A DNA stretch of 64,000 nucleotides, taken from assembly GCF_014529535.1 (NCBI RefSeq), contig NC_050735.1:11977739-12041738 (forward strand), read 5' to 3'. Shown here piece after piece: positions 34,428 to 48,500 of this stretch. The position numbers were made by a program, and so were the translations under genes. The notes under the pieces were generated by a model. That model was given only the letters and a program-made list of their open reading frames with translations. It did no database searches and had not been told where the DNA came from. The stretch is from Bradysia coprophila (lineage: Eukaryota; Arthropoda; Insecta; Diptera; Sciaridae). The stretch's first letter is position 1. Every line of letters begins with the position of its first letter.

Positions 34428-37400
34428 CTCCGTCTCACAACATGTTACACTCGAGTGCGCGAGTATAAACATTTTCAAAACGTCAAATTTCATCTACAGA
34501 AGGCAACTTAACCTCAAACTCATCCTTGTGGATGAAATCGTCGTCGTTGTTAAAGTTCGGGCTTACAGTTATTTGGAACAACCCTATACTAATATAAATG
34601 AAATGTGAGCGACTAAGAAAAACAGAGATTCGCATGAATATTACTGATTGTTTTGAGGTGGGTGTCCGTTAGAAGGATACCATGATATCAGGATACCACA
34701 GACAATTGCTTACTCAGGATATAATCAATCTTACCCATATGAAAATCCAATAGCATAACAATAAAAATTTGAATCATCGTGATACCAAAAAAAAATCGTC
34801 TGAATTAACAAAATTTGTCAATGTTGGTATTATGAATATTACAGTCGTCATTATATTTATCTCGTTTTTAACATAATTTTTTTTTTCAATTAAAATGCTC
34901 ATGTTATGTGTCGGCTCTTGGTTCATGCTTATTCTTATTATTTATCATATTTCACTGAAACTAATTAATGGGTTACACTTCAATAAAAATGAATGAATAC
35001 GTCTAGTGCCAGCCATGTTTGATGCAAGTGCCGGCCACTATAAAAATATGTTGTAGAACCACTGCTTGGTTGCTACACTAACGGAGAGTAAAAATTGAAT
35101 ATAGTGAACCAGAAGTAATTAATTGCTCATACTAACACACTAACACTACATATGTTTCATTTAACAACTACATTTCATCATTTAAGATGTGCATTGCACA
35201 TCTCCCATAATATCATTCCTAAGAGAGTTCTACCTTTTACCATGCATTTCACAGCATTTCTTGTCTCAGAAAACAACCACCCCCAGATCAGAAGACCTGG
35301 CTGAATTCGTTTTTCCACGGAATCAATAATTGAATTAAGAACTGAATTAAAAAAAATCCACCGACTAGAAGAATGTTTTATGTCTAATGCAAGCGTGTAA
35401 TCGTTATTTGTTCACTGAGGAAAAAAATCATTTTGAGGCTGTTATTTCCAATGACATAAATCATTGGTTATTTCGGTCACTTTTTTTCCGATGTCAATAC
35501 AACGTTTTTCACAACAAAAACTGAAGTGAGAAAACAACTTTCTGAAATGAATGCGTCTAAACCCGTTTTCAATATTTCTGTGTCGTCCGCGAAAACATTA
35601 GGCCATACCTGGTACATTTCATTTGTTTCGCGTTTCGTGTATTAATGTTTTTTTATGATTTTCTCTTGGACAAAAACGAATTTTCTCAAAATGCAAATAT
35701 AAAAAGCTTCATGTTCTCGTCGGGAAATAACCTCAAGCGAATGACGGTCCTCTCGCTTCGCTTTTGTGGGAATTTTCTTTTTTATCAGCTTGCTAAACAA
35801 ATAACTATTTGTCCAATTCCAGAGGTCTTACGAAACCATTAGATCAAGCATTAGATTTACAAAGTCATGTTTCTTGAAAGAAATGTCGTTCTTCATGACT
35901 CGTAATTTTCCTTTTGAATGTGTGGTGTGTGGTATGTTACTACTGTCACGCTTGTTGCGTACAACCGATCAAAAGTTAAACAAAAAATCTGTTCATCTTT
36001 TAATGTACATTAACGCCGTCGAAACAAGATATGAATGAAATATAATGCAATCAAACTTTGATTTTCAAATGCATGTTGTACAGAAGCTGAATGATCAACA
36101 TATAAATCAACGCGATAATGTAATTTCATTTGCATTAATTATTATCATTGCACGATAAATAATGTGATGCTAAAATCTAAAGATAGTCTTGTCAGAACAG
36201 TGTTTATATTCTTAAAATCGACAAATTTGAAATTCTAAATTAATTGCCAAAAAGAAACGTAGATTTAAGTATGTTAGCTCGACGCAAAAATCCAGTTTTG
36301 ATTGAATAAAATCCCGTAAAAATTCCAATCACGATTCTACTACACATCTAAAAAACGAAGCTTGAAGTGCGTTAGGTTGACGGTATATCGTTACTTTAGT
36401 GACTTTATGGCAATTTTATCGTCTCTTTACTATTATAGAAACTGACATTATACCTGTTGAATGAACTGAACGTTTTTTTTTGTGACAGGTTCACGGATCA
36501 CACAGAAACTGTAATTGTAAATGCAAAATTCTAATTAATGATAGTTCAAGCTCGTAAAAATCAATAAGCACAATCGTCTCGTTATAATAAATTTGCATTC
36601 AGATTATTTATGCACTGTGTAATTGAGCTGCGGGAAACTACAGTTTCAATAGATTGTTTCCAAAATAATTCTTGTCGAAATAGATTCGACAATTAATAAA
36701 ATTTCAGGGATTTCTAGGATTCTAGGAAGTTACGAAGCAAATTTACTATTTACTATTTTAACTTTTCCTTCATCTCTTTTTTGTTTTTGATTGCGCTTCG
36801 TTCATACAAAAGTCCCTTCGAGCAATGCTCAATCCAGTTTGTGGTGAAAAATGTCTTTGTGGAGGGTTAAGTTAATCTGAGAAAAGCGATCACAGAACAC
36901 AGTATGTCAAAAAATGTACACAAAGTTTAGGACGGCATTTATGAATGACCCCCCTTCCTTGTTGAAATTTTTGTAACCAAATAAAAGTTTTAAAATAAAG
37001 TCGCAGTCGTGTTACGATTAACGAAAAATGTCTATTAAATCAAAAGAATACAGGTCGAACGGTTGCACAAACACTTTGTATGGATTCAGCATTTGTGCCA
37101 TTAACACTTAAATATACGCATTGCGCAATGGTAGTGGCATAGCTTCAAATTCATTTCGAATAAATATTCATAGCGAATACCTATACATACTATTGAACCG
37201 TTTTAACCCACCTTGTGAAACAATAAACCAATTTAACGAAATTTTTGTCATTTTAATTGCTATATTGAAAATGAAAGTTACAATTTTGTGCAGTTAGTTT
37301 AATATTCCAACAATTTATGCAACTTAGGAAAACCACTGCAGTAGAGAGTTTTACATGCAGATATGATTCAATGTGCGAATTGTAAATGCATTTGCTGTTC

Positions 37401-38928
37401 ACTTCTCACACTTAAGACATTTTTACAGAACTTTAAGGCTTGATCGGGCTAGACTTATTACTTTAAATAATATACTTAACCTGTTACAGGCGGCAGGTCT
37501 ATCTGGTCTATTACTTCAATCGATCGAAATATTTTCAATTTGTTGATTTCAAATCTTGTACTTCAACTTCTTTAACATGCATTTTAACAAATAAAGGACC
37601 ACATTACCCAGAGTTTGTCATTATTTTTGTCGTCGTTAACGATAACAGATGATGGTTAAACGAAACTCGAATTTACGTTTCCAATGTTGCAGACTGCAGA
37701 CATAATAAAAGAAAGCAGTAGAAAAACCTTTGCTCTGAGCTTCTCTTTTAGAGGCTTACAAGGACATACCAAGTGCATATTTCAGCTGGAACACCTCCTA
37801 GAAAATCCAAATTGGTGCCATGACACCTTGGGCCTTCTTGAAATTGCTGTCTTGAAAGATAAGTCAGAAATTTGAGGGCTCAAAAACAACAATCGCAGAA
37901 CACATGTTTGTTATTCGAGCTCTCGGTCAGCTTTACCTTAAAACATTACTGCTATTTTTTAGAGCTCGTCGTTACCGTTAGGGCCTGGCACGAAAACGCT
38001 CTTTGGGAGCTACATACAACACATTTGTAAAGAGCCCCAAAATTAAAAAAAATCATTACAAAAATCTCGACAATCGCCCGAATCCACGTATGGACTGGAC
38101 AACCCTATTTCGCATGACAAGTTCTAAAAAACATCAATTAATTAAAATAAAGATCCCCTCGACCAGCGCTACAGTTTTTCTGCTAAGGCGCACAATGATT
38201 CGTTCTTGGGTTATTCCTATATTCTGTTCTGTTTAGATTGCGACTCATTGAAAGTACAGAAATTCAAGTAAATCGACTAGAACATTTTTCAGTAAAATCG
38301 TAGTGACTGTTCAGCGGCTTTTTATTCAAATTAAATTTATTGGATGTGTATAAAACAGGGCATCATCTAGTAGTGTCATTAGCAGCACAACACTATACAA
38401 ATAAAACAGTTTCATTTACAACTATAACATTCAAGCGTATACATTAATTGAACCGTTCGTTTAGTGGATGTGGATACGCGATCGAGTCATTGTTGGTTTA
38501 ATAAAAGGCAACGAAAAAAAAGATTGTTTGTGGTTCCAAGTAAATATTAGACGAATTCCAATCAATTCTATAAATTCTATAAATAATTTGAAATTAATTA
38601 CGAACAAAGCCAGTTTAACCAATTTAAAGCCAAACCATAAAACTCGTAAACATTTGAATCGTTGTAATACGCACAAAACACGTAGAACTTGTATTATCCA
38701 ATCGTGCTATTTCTTTTACCATTTAAACTACACAAATAAATGACGAAATTCGGATAAAATGAAAGTTTGATAGCTCCGGAGATAATATTCAATCTTTAAG
38801 TTTATACACGTGTTTGAGTAATTTGATAAACAACAAAACAAAAACAATTTCGTTCATAACAGCTACATATATGCGTAAGCACTTCTTAGAGAGGTCGGTG
38901 ACTCTTGTAATGATTTCATATCTAAGAT
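34428..38928. other. 4.5-kb AT-rich region, nothing supported
   Basis: ORFs are at most 91 codons and show no domains, splice context or repeats I recognise. It could hold enhancers or a noncoding transcript, but nothing in the sequence shows this. Confidence 0.35.
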
Positions 38929-39007
38929 TGTTTGATTGGAATTGTAATTTTGTATTGAAAATCGAATGAGATGATTTTCAATACAAAATTACAATTCCAA
39001 TCAAACA
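38929..39007. repeat. Perfect 35-bp hairpin, 9-nt loop
   Basis: Arms 38929-38963 and 38973-39007 are exactly complementary (starting TGTTTGATTGGAATTG), with loop GAATGAGAT. It lies just outside the foldback element at 39034. Confidence 0.85.
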
Positions 39008-39033
39008 TATCCTTCTAGTAAATAAACTGAACA

Positions 39034-41013
39034 CGCCGCGTGCGAATAGTCATTCTTATGTTGGTTGACTATTGGGACGTGCGTGCGAATAGCCATTGTT
39101 ACAGGTGTGGACTATTGGGACGTGCGTGCGAATAGCCAATCCTACAGGTGGAGACTATTCGGACGCGAGGCAAATTCGTGGAATATGATTTCGCGCCGCG
39201 CGAAACCATATTCCTAGAATTTGCCTCGCGTCCGAATAGTCTCCACCTGTAGGATTGGCTCTACAACTTGTAGCATGATTCTTCAGTATTAAATGTATCT
39301 TGCTTTTCAAGAAAACGTTGTGTGAAGATGAGCTCAGGGTCTTTATGACAAATAAATGAAATTATTATTATGTATTCACACTGTATTTATGAGTGTGTAA
39401 ATGACAATTTTGATCAGCTGAATGATTAATACAATTTTTTAGTGTCATTGCTTAAAAGGAATAACTGTTCTTGCCCATTTTTAATCTTCATTTTTGATAT
39501 GTTTCAATTTCAACATTCTTTCAAAATAGTCTCAATTTAGACTGATGTATGACAGTTGCCTTTAATACAACTTATATTCAATTATCCGGCGCGAAAGACA
39601 GCACACTAAAAAGGTAGAGTGGAGTCGTCAATATTTCTCTTTATTTCACGGAAAATTTCACAATAAATATTTAGAAAATTAAATGTCATAATTTGTAGCA
39701 CGGTCCGCGAAATTTGTTGTTCAAAACGAATAATGTGAGAAAAACCTCATTTCTCCATACAAAGTCAGCAGTTTGTCATCATTGGAACATTTGAAACGTC
39801 GGTCAAAAATAGCACAGGTCACTTTCACTTGTGAACAAGACACTATCTGTAATATGCTGGCTAACATGTTAAAGTCAATCCTCTCTTTTGTGCTTATGCT
39901 AATTTTAGCCTTCGCATGCGCGCATTACCTGACATGTAATGACAACATACCTTCGTGATTAAATTTATTGAGATGAATAATTACAATAAAATCAAAGTAA
40001 AAATTCGACCCACCCATTAGTCAGGAAACAGCAAATTTTTATAATTTATTTTGATAAATAATACCTATTTTAGTAAGATAATCCTGCAACAACATATGGA
40101 AAAAACGCAATTTTATATTTTTTAAATTGAAATGAAAATCCACAAAACTCACATCAAATTTAACATAGCAATATCAACAATCGGCTTTGTTATGACATGG
40201 CTCCGATGTGCCTTTGTTATTGTTTATATGTGTTAGTAAATGAAAGCTCTAAACTGTTCTAAAAAACTGACAGTCTCATGACAGTCTCTTGACAGCCTTT
40301 TTGAATATTTAATAGAAAGTAGTGCAAACTCTTTAAAATAGTTTTTTAAAATATTTTAATTTTCGTAAAATAAATTCTGAAAACGCAGAATTGTTCTATT
40401 TTGTATGAAGAATATAATTAAATTATAAAAATATTGTATGTTTCCTGACTAATTGCTTTGGGGAGACAATAGTAGCGGTGTTTTTTGAAATAAAAAAAAA
40501 TCAAAGAAACCGGTATTATACGACGTCAGTAGAGTCGAATTTTTTTTAAATATATTGGCTCGAAGAGTGGCTTTGTTAGTGTGTCAGCTAACTTATTTAG
40601 ACATCATGACAGACGCGAAGTTCAGACTATCCCCATTACATGTAGCCTGAGGATTCGTAATACTCTAGGTCCTACTAGCTATCGAATCTTATGCATAAGT
40701 ATCATATTTCTGATTAGCCGATGCTGGAGGCCGTTGCTCCGTAAGATATGGGGATCAGCTGTGGCAATGGTCATTTAAACTCTCATAAAACTAGTGTAAA
40801 TACCTCTTCACACACCTTTTTGCTGAAAGCCAAAATCCAATCTTTTATGCGCCGTGAAATCATCTTCCACGAATTTGTATCGCGTCCACTCCTGTAGGTT
40901 TGGCTATTCGCACGCACGTCCCAATAGTCCACACCTGTAACAATGGCTATTCGCACACGCGTCCCAATAGTCAACAAACATAATAGTGACTATTCGCACG
41001 CGGCGTGCGAATA
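39034..41013. mobile_element. Foldback-like element with repeat-bearing arms
   Basis: The left arm (about 39034-39180) and right arm (about 40868-41013) are inverted copies of each other. Each holds tandem units of GACTATTGGGACGTGCGTGC-GAATAGCC. Next to the left arm the last units form an additional palindrome, 39140-39260, around GCGCCGCGCG. The 1.6 kb between the arms encodes nothing recognisable. Confidence 0.7.
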
Positions 41014-41364
41014 GCCTACGGCCGAAGGAAAGACTAATCGCACGCGCGTGCGAATAGTCACTTCGGTTTTGCAAACCATTCGACAATCAATTTTTTCAGA
41101 AAAAATTTGAGCCAACAGAATTTTGACTGAAAAATTTTCAACAAAAAACTTACCAAAAAAATTCTGCGTCACCTCTAGCGATATCACTTCTTTTAGAAGT
41201 TATCACACATATAGACTCTAGACTGCTCTCAAAGAGTTTTTGCCGTGATATCAGTCGTTTTAGAAGCTAAGTCTGAAAATGGGTTTTGACCCTGCTTGCG
41301 GTCCAAAAATATTTTGGTTAAAAAAATTGTTAATGAAAAAAAATGTCACAAAAAACATTGTCCA

Positions 41365-41805
41365 CATAGCTACATACTGACTATATATAGGTCCATATAG
41401 CTTTTAACTAACCATATAGCTATATACGAACTATATATAGGTTCATATAGCTATATACTAACAATATATATAACCATATAGCTATATACTAACTATATAC
41501 GGGTTCATATAGCTATGTAGTAACTGTATATACGTACATATAGCTATATAATAACTATATATAGGTCCATATGGCTATATACGAACTATATATATGTCCA
41601 TATAGCTATTTACTAACTATATATAGAACCATATAGCTATATACTAACATTATATAGAACCATATAGCTATATACTAACATTATATAGAACCATATAGCT
41701 ATATACTAACATTATATAGACCAATATAGCTATATAGTAACTGTATATAGGTTCATATAGCTATATACGAACTATATATAGGTTCGTATAGCTATAGCAT
41801 GACAA
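41365..41805. repeat. CATATAGCTATATAC satellite
   Basis: About a dozen units of CATATAGCTATATACTAACT-ATATATAGGTT, roughly 36 bp each. It is followed at 41857-41950 by sequence matching the interior of family 1 (TACTATTTCCGGTCTTCTAA). It looks like an expanded version of that family's TATATA block. Confidence 0.75.
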
Positions 41806-42559
41806 AACTGCAAGCTGTTATCAAGTCATTTTCAGGGTTTTTCCAGTTTGTCCTTTAAAGCGTCAGTACTATTTCCGGTCTTCTAACAAAGTGGCTGCCG
41901 GCGGCTCTATTGAATTTTATAGTAAAAGTGATATATCTTGGGAAAAATGGTATAGTTAGGGTCACTTACGCAATAGGTGTACGGATCGTACGGGTCTCAG
42001 TCGCAACAAGCTCTCCAACTGTTCTGACGGCTTGTTTCCATACGTAACACCGACAAGTAGATCTAAATATTAGCACTGTTCAGGTAAGCCAATTCAAAAA
42101 TCACCAACCAATGTACAACCAACGTACAACCAATGTCACTGATTTATTGGTGATAGAAACTCCTGTCATGAAAATGGTATTCCCCGACGATACACAGTCG
42201 ATTTCTCCCAAATAGCATTTACACGTCACTACGACCATCGACGCACAGTTCTTTTGTATTAGACTTTATCATTCAGGTATAGAATTTCAGGTTTAACAGG
42301 TACACATATAAAAACGTACACCAGCAATCACATTTAATTGTTTTGTTTTCATTTTTCTTTTGCTTCTATTATACATACGTACAAGAGGAGGGTGACAAAA
42401 ATGTGCAATACGTAAAAGAAAAACAGAATTGTGTTTGTGTCTCTGATGGACTTTTTATGATCACCAGTTTTAGTTTCAATGTTCCTTTGATCGAAGAAGC
42501 AACACCATATTAATCGAGTCATACAGGGAACGTGAGTGTAAACGCGTGTGTTTTAACAA

Positions 42560-45500
42560 TGGACAACAATTTGCCCGAAAAAACAGAAGAAAAAGCAAAA
42601 TTTAGCAAAGTAAAATATCAATATGTGGCAGCGTTTATTGGTGAATTAGAAACCCGTTATTTTACGCTCGAAAACGGTTGATTTAACGTTTCAAAAAATT
42701 TGTTCAATTCAAATTGCAGTAAATTTAGTGACTTTCTGCCAAGGATTCAATTCGGGATGGCTGTCACCCTCATTGCAAACATTGCAATCGGAAGACAGTC
42801 CCTTGAACAGTGGACCGATAACGACACAGCAGACGATGTTACTGGGAATTTTATCGTCGATTGGTGGACTCATCGGTACAATAATATTTTCATCGCTGTC
42901 ACACTACTTAGGACGCATCAATTCAATCAGATTAATTGCATTTCCGAGTTTGGTGAGTACCGGACAATGATTCGTTCTTTTTTATCTTTTGTTTAATTCG
43001 TGGAAAAGAAACTGTGATATGAGGCCAGTTTAAACTCTCAACTATTTTTTAAATTTCACAATTTTCACAAAAACGGTCTCTGAATTTTAGGAAATTTTTT
43101 CGGAAAGTATTTGTGAGTCGAATTATTTTAGAATCTGCGAATTATTTACAGTTAATGTCAACCAAAGTGTATCAGTTTGCTTCAGCTGGTCCACTCATAC
43201 AATCACACTGGATTAGACGGCTTTACATCTACCACGCGTGTGCGTGTTACTAAGAACCCTGTAAAAGCAATGTGTTTGTAAGAGTGGACCAGCTGGTAAA
43301 GCAGCTGAAGCAAACTTAGACCCAAATTTGGTTGACATTAACTGTAGATCTTTCAATTTGAAACGAGTCGTAGTTTGAGCCGATCGTTAGATCTGATTTT
43401 GTACAGAGCTGTGATCATTACCATCTTATATACAAGTAGGTCAGTTGGATTATGATGCATCTCATGATATGCAGGTCTTTTTAGACCCGTACGAAGTACT
43501 GGGGTCTTATGGGTTTACGCATACGTTTGTAACACGTCGAATTGGACTCCCTGAGTAAGGGGAAACCTATTGTGGTTGTCTAGAGATGCCAAATCCGCGA
43601 AAAAAAAATGTCCGTCTGTCTGTCTGTCCGTCTGTCTGTCTGCACGATAACTTGAGTAAAACGCATCCGATTTTGAAAATTCTTTTTTTTCCCGTTTGGT
43701 AATGTCAAAAGACAGGCTAAGTTCGAAGATGAGTGATTTTGGATCGACCCCTCCCGAGCTGTGGCCCAATAAGTGCTTTACGGTTTTTCGAAGATATCTC
43801 CGGACATTTAAACGTTAAACTTGTAAGTGATACGTCAAATAAAAGGTATTTACAATACCGATCGACAAAAAAAAAGTTTATGGAAATCGGATGACCGACT
43901 CGTGAGTTAGACCCCTTGGTGTGGAACAGGCACAGGGCGGCAAGCAGTTTTTGCTTGTAGGTCGGCCACATTTGAACATATTTCGTCTGTTTTAGCTTTA
44001 TTAGATAGGTATTGACCGTACCAATCAGGGAAATTTTTTTTTATGAAATTATGTTCTCCGGAGCGTGAGCTAGGTCTCTTGGAGTGAGCTCTTATCTGGC
44101 TACTCGGAAGTACAGTGAACGTGGTGTATTTTGACAATATCTCGAGTAAATTTTGACCGAATTTCATGAATTTTTTTTTGTTTGAAAGGTATTAACCAAT
44201 GTAAAGCGTCGGTACTATTTCCGGTTTCCTAACAAAATGGCTGCCGGCGGCCATATTGGATTTTAGTAAAATAGAAATATCTTGGGAAAAATGATACTTA
44301 GAGAGTTTCTGTTAACATGGAAATAATTTGTTATGTGTGTGAGGTTTCAGGGATTCCATATACGGACATCTATATATACCTATATACAGCTATATTGAGC
44401 TATATACAGGCATATAGAGCTATATAATAGCATATATTTATCTGTGAAATGTTTATTTATAGTGAAATATAGTTAAATATAGCGGTATACAGCTGTTTAA
44501 ATAGGAATTTATGAAATTTGACTTCGTACGGGGCTGTCTATATTGCCTCCGGCAATTTAGTTGTATATGATAACAAGGCAAAGAGTGGATAATGTAAGTG
44601 ATTTTAAAGGGAGAATAGTTTTTCAGCAGAGAAGAAAATGAAGTAAGAGAAATGAAGAGTTTCACATTAAAGGCTTTTGATACGAATAGGTGTTTCGTAC
44701 GGGTCGGCGTTAGCTATGTTTTTTGTAGAAAACACGCGTAATACAACTTGTTGATCTTAGAATCAATGTACTGCTTATGTATGATATTCACAGTTGTAGA
44801 CTTTGTGTTCTCTATATCCTCAGTTTATGATGACAGCGTATCGTTATAAATGCTAATTCATTTCGATTATTGACAATTTTTTATAGAAAAGCGAAAGACA
44901 TTGGTCGTTACTTATTATGCCAAGTTAATTTTGCTTCAATTACATCGACTTTGATAAATTAATTTATTAGCATAGTATGTCTGAATTGTCTATCATTAAT
45001 TATGTGCAGATATAAATATGTGCAAACACTCTCTTTTAACTTATTATCGGTATTAAAACCGGTATTTTGCGATCAAAATTGGTTTTCGGTATTGGAGTTT
45101 TCCACTTTTATTACCGATACCGACACCGGTACAGAATTCCCTAGACAAGTCCCTACAGAACTAGGCCCCACCTTTTGGGCGGGTTAGGTCCCTTGACTGA
45201 CAATTTTTTTTTAACATCACACATCATAAATAACTGATATAAAAACCTTCGCTTGAGTACACTTAAAAAAAATTACTTTATATCACATTTTCGTTTTCAA
45301 CAGATTCTACATAATTTCTAGATCCACAGATTTGACAGTCTCGATATTGAATGGTTTTTTGGTTTGTATCCCAGTAAACTGGTCGTTACATGTGTGCGAC
45401 AAAAATTTCGACTGGGAAAAAATTCAAATATTTCATTCAATATAACAGCTGTCAGAGTCTGTGGGACTAGAAATATCAGATCCTACATAAAACAAAAATG

Positions 45501-48500
45501 TGATATTAACTAATTTTTGATAGCTGTACAAATTCTTTAGAAAAGTACTTTTTCTGTTCTCTATTTTCTTGTAAATCAACAATAAATCATAACTAGATAA
45601 GGACTCGTGTGAATTACGGCTCTTGCTCCGCTCTGCCCGCAAACTTCCCACTCGTGGGAGTTTTGAAGTTTTCTGTTTGATTGTTTTTTAGTATCATTCC
45701 ATACATTGGAATAACGAAAAAATGGTTTTTCATAAAATTTTATGAATATTTTATGTCATGGCGTGAAATCTGTCACTTTTGCCCGTGATAGCTGACTATC
45801 ACCGTTATACAAAACTATCATGCGTGATATCTGACTTTCACGCGACTATCCCTGACTGTAGCCAACTATCATATCTCACCGTGATAGCTGACTTCCACCT
45901 GACTATCATGCGTTTTTTATTTTATTTTTTACAAATGAGTATGCCAATCGACACAACTCAATAAAAGATGCAAACCTAGCAAAATCTGGCTCTTATTCTT
46001 TAAAAACAACGATGATATCAAAGTTTGAATGTGAATTCCCATGCACAAATTCAAAATATCGGATTCGACCGCTTTTTTATGCAACGCTAAGTACCATAAC
46101 ACTAAACACGTGGATTTCAACACACTTCCATGTTTACATGTTCATTCAAAAATGATTCTTTTATTTACGTTGCACTTTTCTGTTTTGTCGTCAAATATTT
46201 AATTCTACAGTTTCGCACATTTAAATGTACCGTCATATTATACATTTCTTATTTTGCTCACTTCTCTCATTTCTCCATTATACTTGTTATGGAGAAATGA
46301 GAGAAGTTGGCGTTTATAATATGACGGTACATTTAAATGTGCAAAACTTTAGGTCATATTTTCCATATAGATCTAGAGCACAACCAACATAAACAAATAA
46401 ATGCACAAAAGTTAATTGAAAACATAAAAAGAAATTATTTAAGTCTTTTTGTGATTTTTGGTAGAGTCATAAGACTGTTGCTAGCAGTAACATAGAAAAT
46501 ACGTGAAGGCTGATCGATCACAGTATCTATGTTTCTTTTGATGTAAAGATAGCTGATTCCATATTTCACGCTTGTTTATTCAGTATAAATGCTAGGCGCA
46601 GGTGCTATGGAGTTCAATACACACCAATGATTTCTAAGAAACAAAATTCAGATGACATCATAACGTGACAACAGAAGGGATTGTTCACAGGATTTTCTCT
46701 TTCTTTATTTTGAGACTATAAAGTATGAGCAAAAAGGGCAATTCACTTTCATTTATCGAAGATGAAATCACAGTGATACGTTGTTACTGTTATTACGGAC
46801 TATTTTTTAAGATAACTGTTTCCCAGTTGTGTGTCTTCGAATTTTCGCAAATTTTTCCAATTTTTTTATTTTTATTTTGGAATTGTAAGAACATATTGGA
46901 ACAGAGAAGATTCTTAGACCCTCTCCCCTCACTAACGCTTACATGGAAAAGAAAATTAAAAATGTACACGCTTAGATCTGAACCTCTCTCTCTCCAAGAC
47001 AACGTGCGCACTATTTAAATGACCCCATATATGGAAAGTAGTCCCGCAGATGATTCCACCAAAAGTAATTTAATTTTCTAAAATCCCTACCTCCTTAACC
47101 ACTACGCATGAGATAAAATACGCTTGTATGTGGCAGAGTCAGTAAACAAAGTGAAGGCGGCTTAACACTCTATGCTCAAATAGATCTCTCCATTTTTATT
47201 TCACTTACGTCTCCGTTTTGACAGTTGCCGTTGAACAATATGGCGCACAATGTATAGCACATGTTCGTTTCAACGGTTAGAGGGAGAATGTCGAATGATT
47301 TTGGATTTGGTCGAGAGAAAATGTATTGAATTCTTCCTCAAAAAACCATTCGAGACATATTCCCTCTATTCGTCGAAATTAGGCATCCTCATTTCGAACT
47401 CCTAAAAATCAACGTAGGAGTAAAAGGAGTAAAATTTTAGTATATTCCTTCCAGAGAAACGCTAACAGATGTTACTTCGCTGAGCAACGCCATCTACAAT
47501 GTTCATTTTTTTGGTTGCAGATATGTTTCTAAACTCTATGTTTGATCGAACCGCTGATTCTTCCACTTTGAATATCGACTTTTCTTATTGGCGACTTTTA
47601 CAACCAACAGATGTCACTGCTTCCAATATCCAATGTACGATTTGTCCTTCTTAATGACGATAATTGTTTCCTCTAGGCATCTATAGACATATATGTCGCT
47701 ACTTTCAATGTACCTTTTATATTATAGACGAGTCCCACCTTTTGTTGTAAATCGCTAATTCGATTAAAACACAAATTTCTTTGCTTTTTCAGATTTTTGT
47801 GATCATTTTGATAACATCAAATTCAATCGAAGTTATTTTGATTGGCCGGCTGATTGATGGTCTAACAATGGGTGGAATGTTCGTTTGCATTCCGTTATAC
47901 ATAACTGAGATCTCGGACAGCAGGTAAGATGGTGACTCTTTTGACGCTGGGTACGGACTAAAAATTGTCTTAAACAATAACTGGTGTGTCTCTCAATAAT
48001 GGGGAAGAAGAGAGATACTACGAGCGAATAGAAATTTGAGTCTTAAGCCAGTGCAAAGCTTAAATTTATCTAAGCTAAAATTCATTTTCCAGAATTCGAG
48101 GTCGTCTTCTCTTGACCTGCGTATCGATCAACAATTTAGGTGTGTTGGTTGCCTACACTTGCGGCGCTTTCATGGCTTACGAAAACGTTCCGTATGTCGT
48201 TATCGGTGTTCCAGCAGTTTTTTTGATATTGATGGCATTTCTACCCGAAACACCTTATGCGTTATTGAAAGAGGATAAAGTTGAAGTATGGTCTGATCCA
48301 TTCACATCACCAGTGGTTACTTAAATTTGCATTTCATTTTTACGGAAACTTTCAGTTAGCCAAAGACTCGCTGCGGTTTTTCTACAACGGAAACAAGACA
48401 GATAATGACGAATTCGACAGCGAAGTCGAATTGAAGAAAATTAGAATTTTGATAAGTGAGCGTCAGGCAGCCGAACAGCAAAAGAACGTGAAACTTCTCT

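Noticed and set aside
46725-47018. 97-codon ORF in transporter intron 2
   Set aside because: No domain, compositionally like the surrounding intron, and not needed for the transporter frame.
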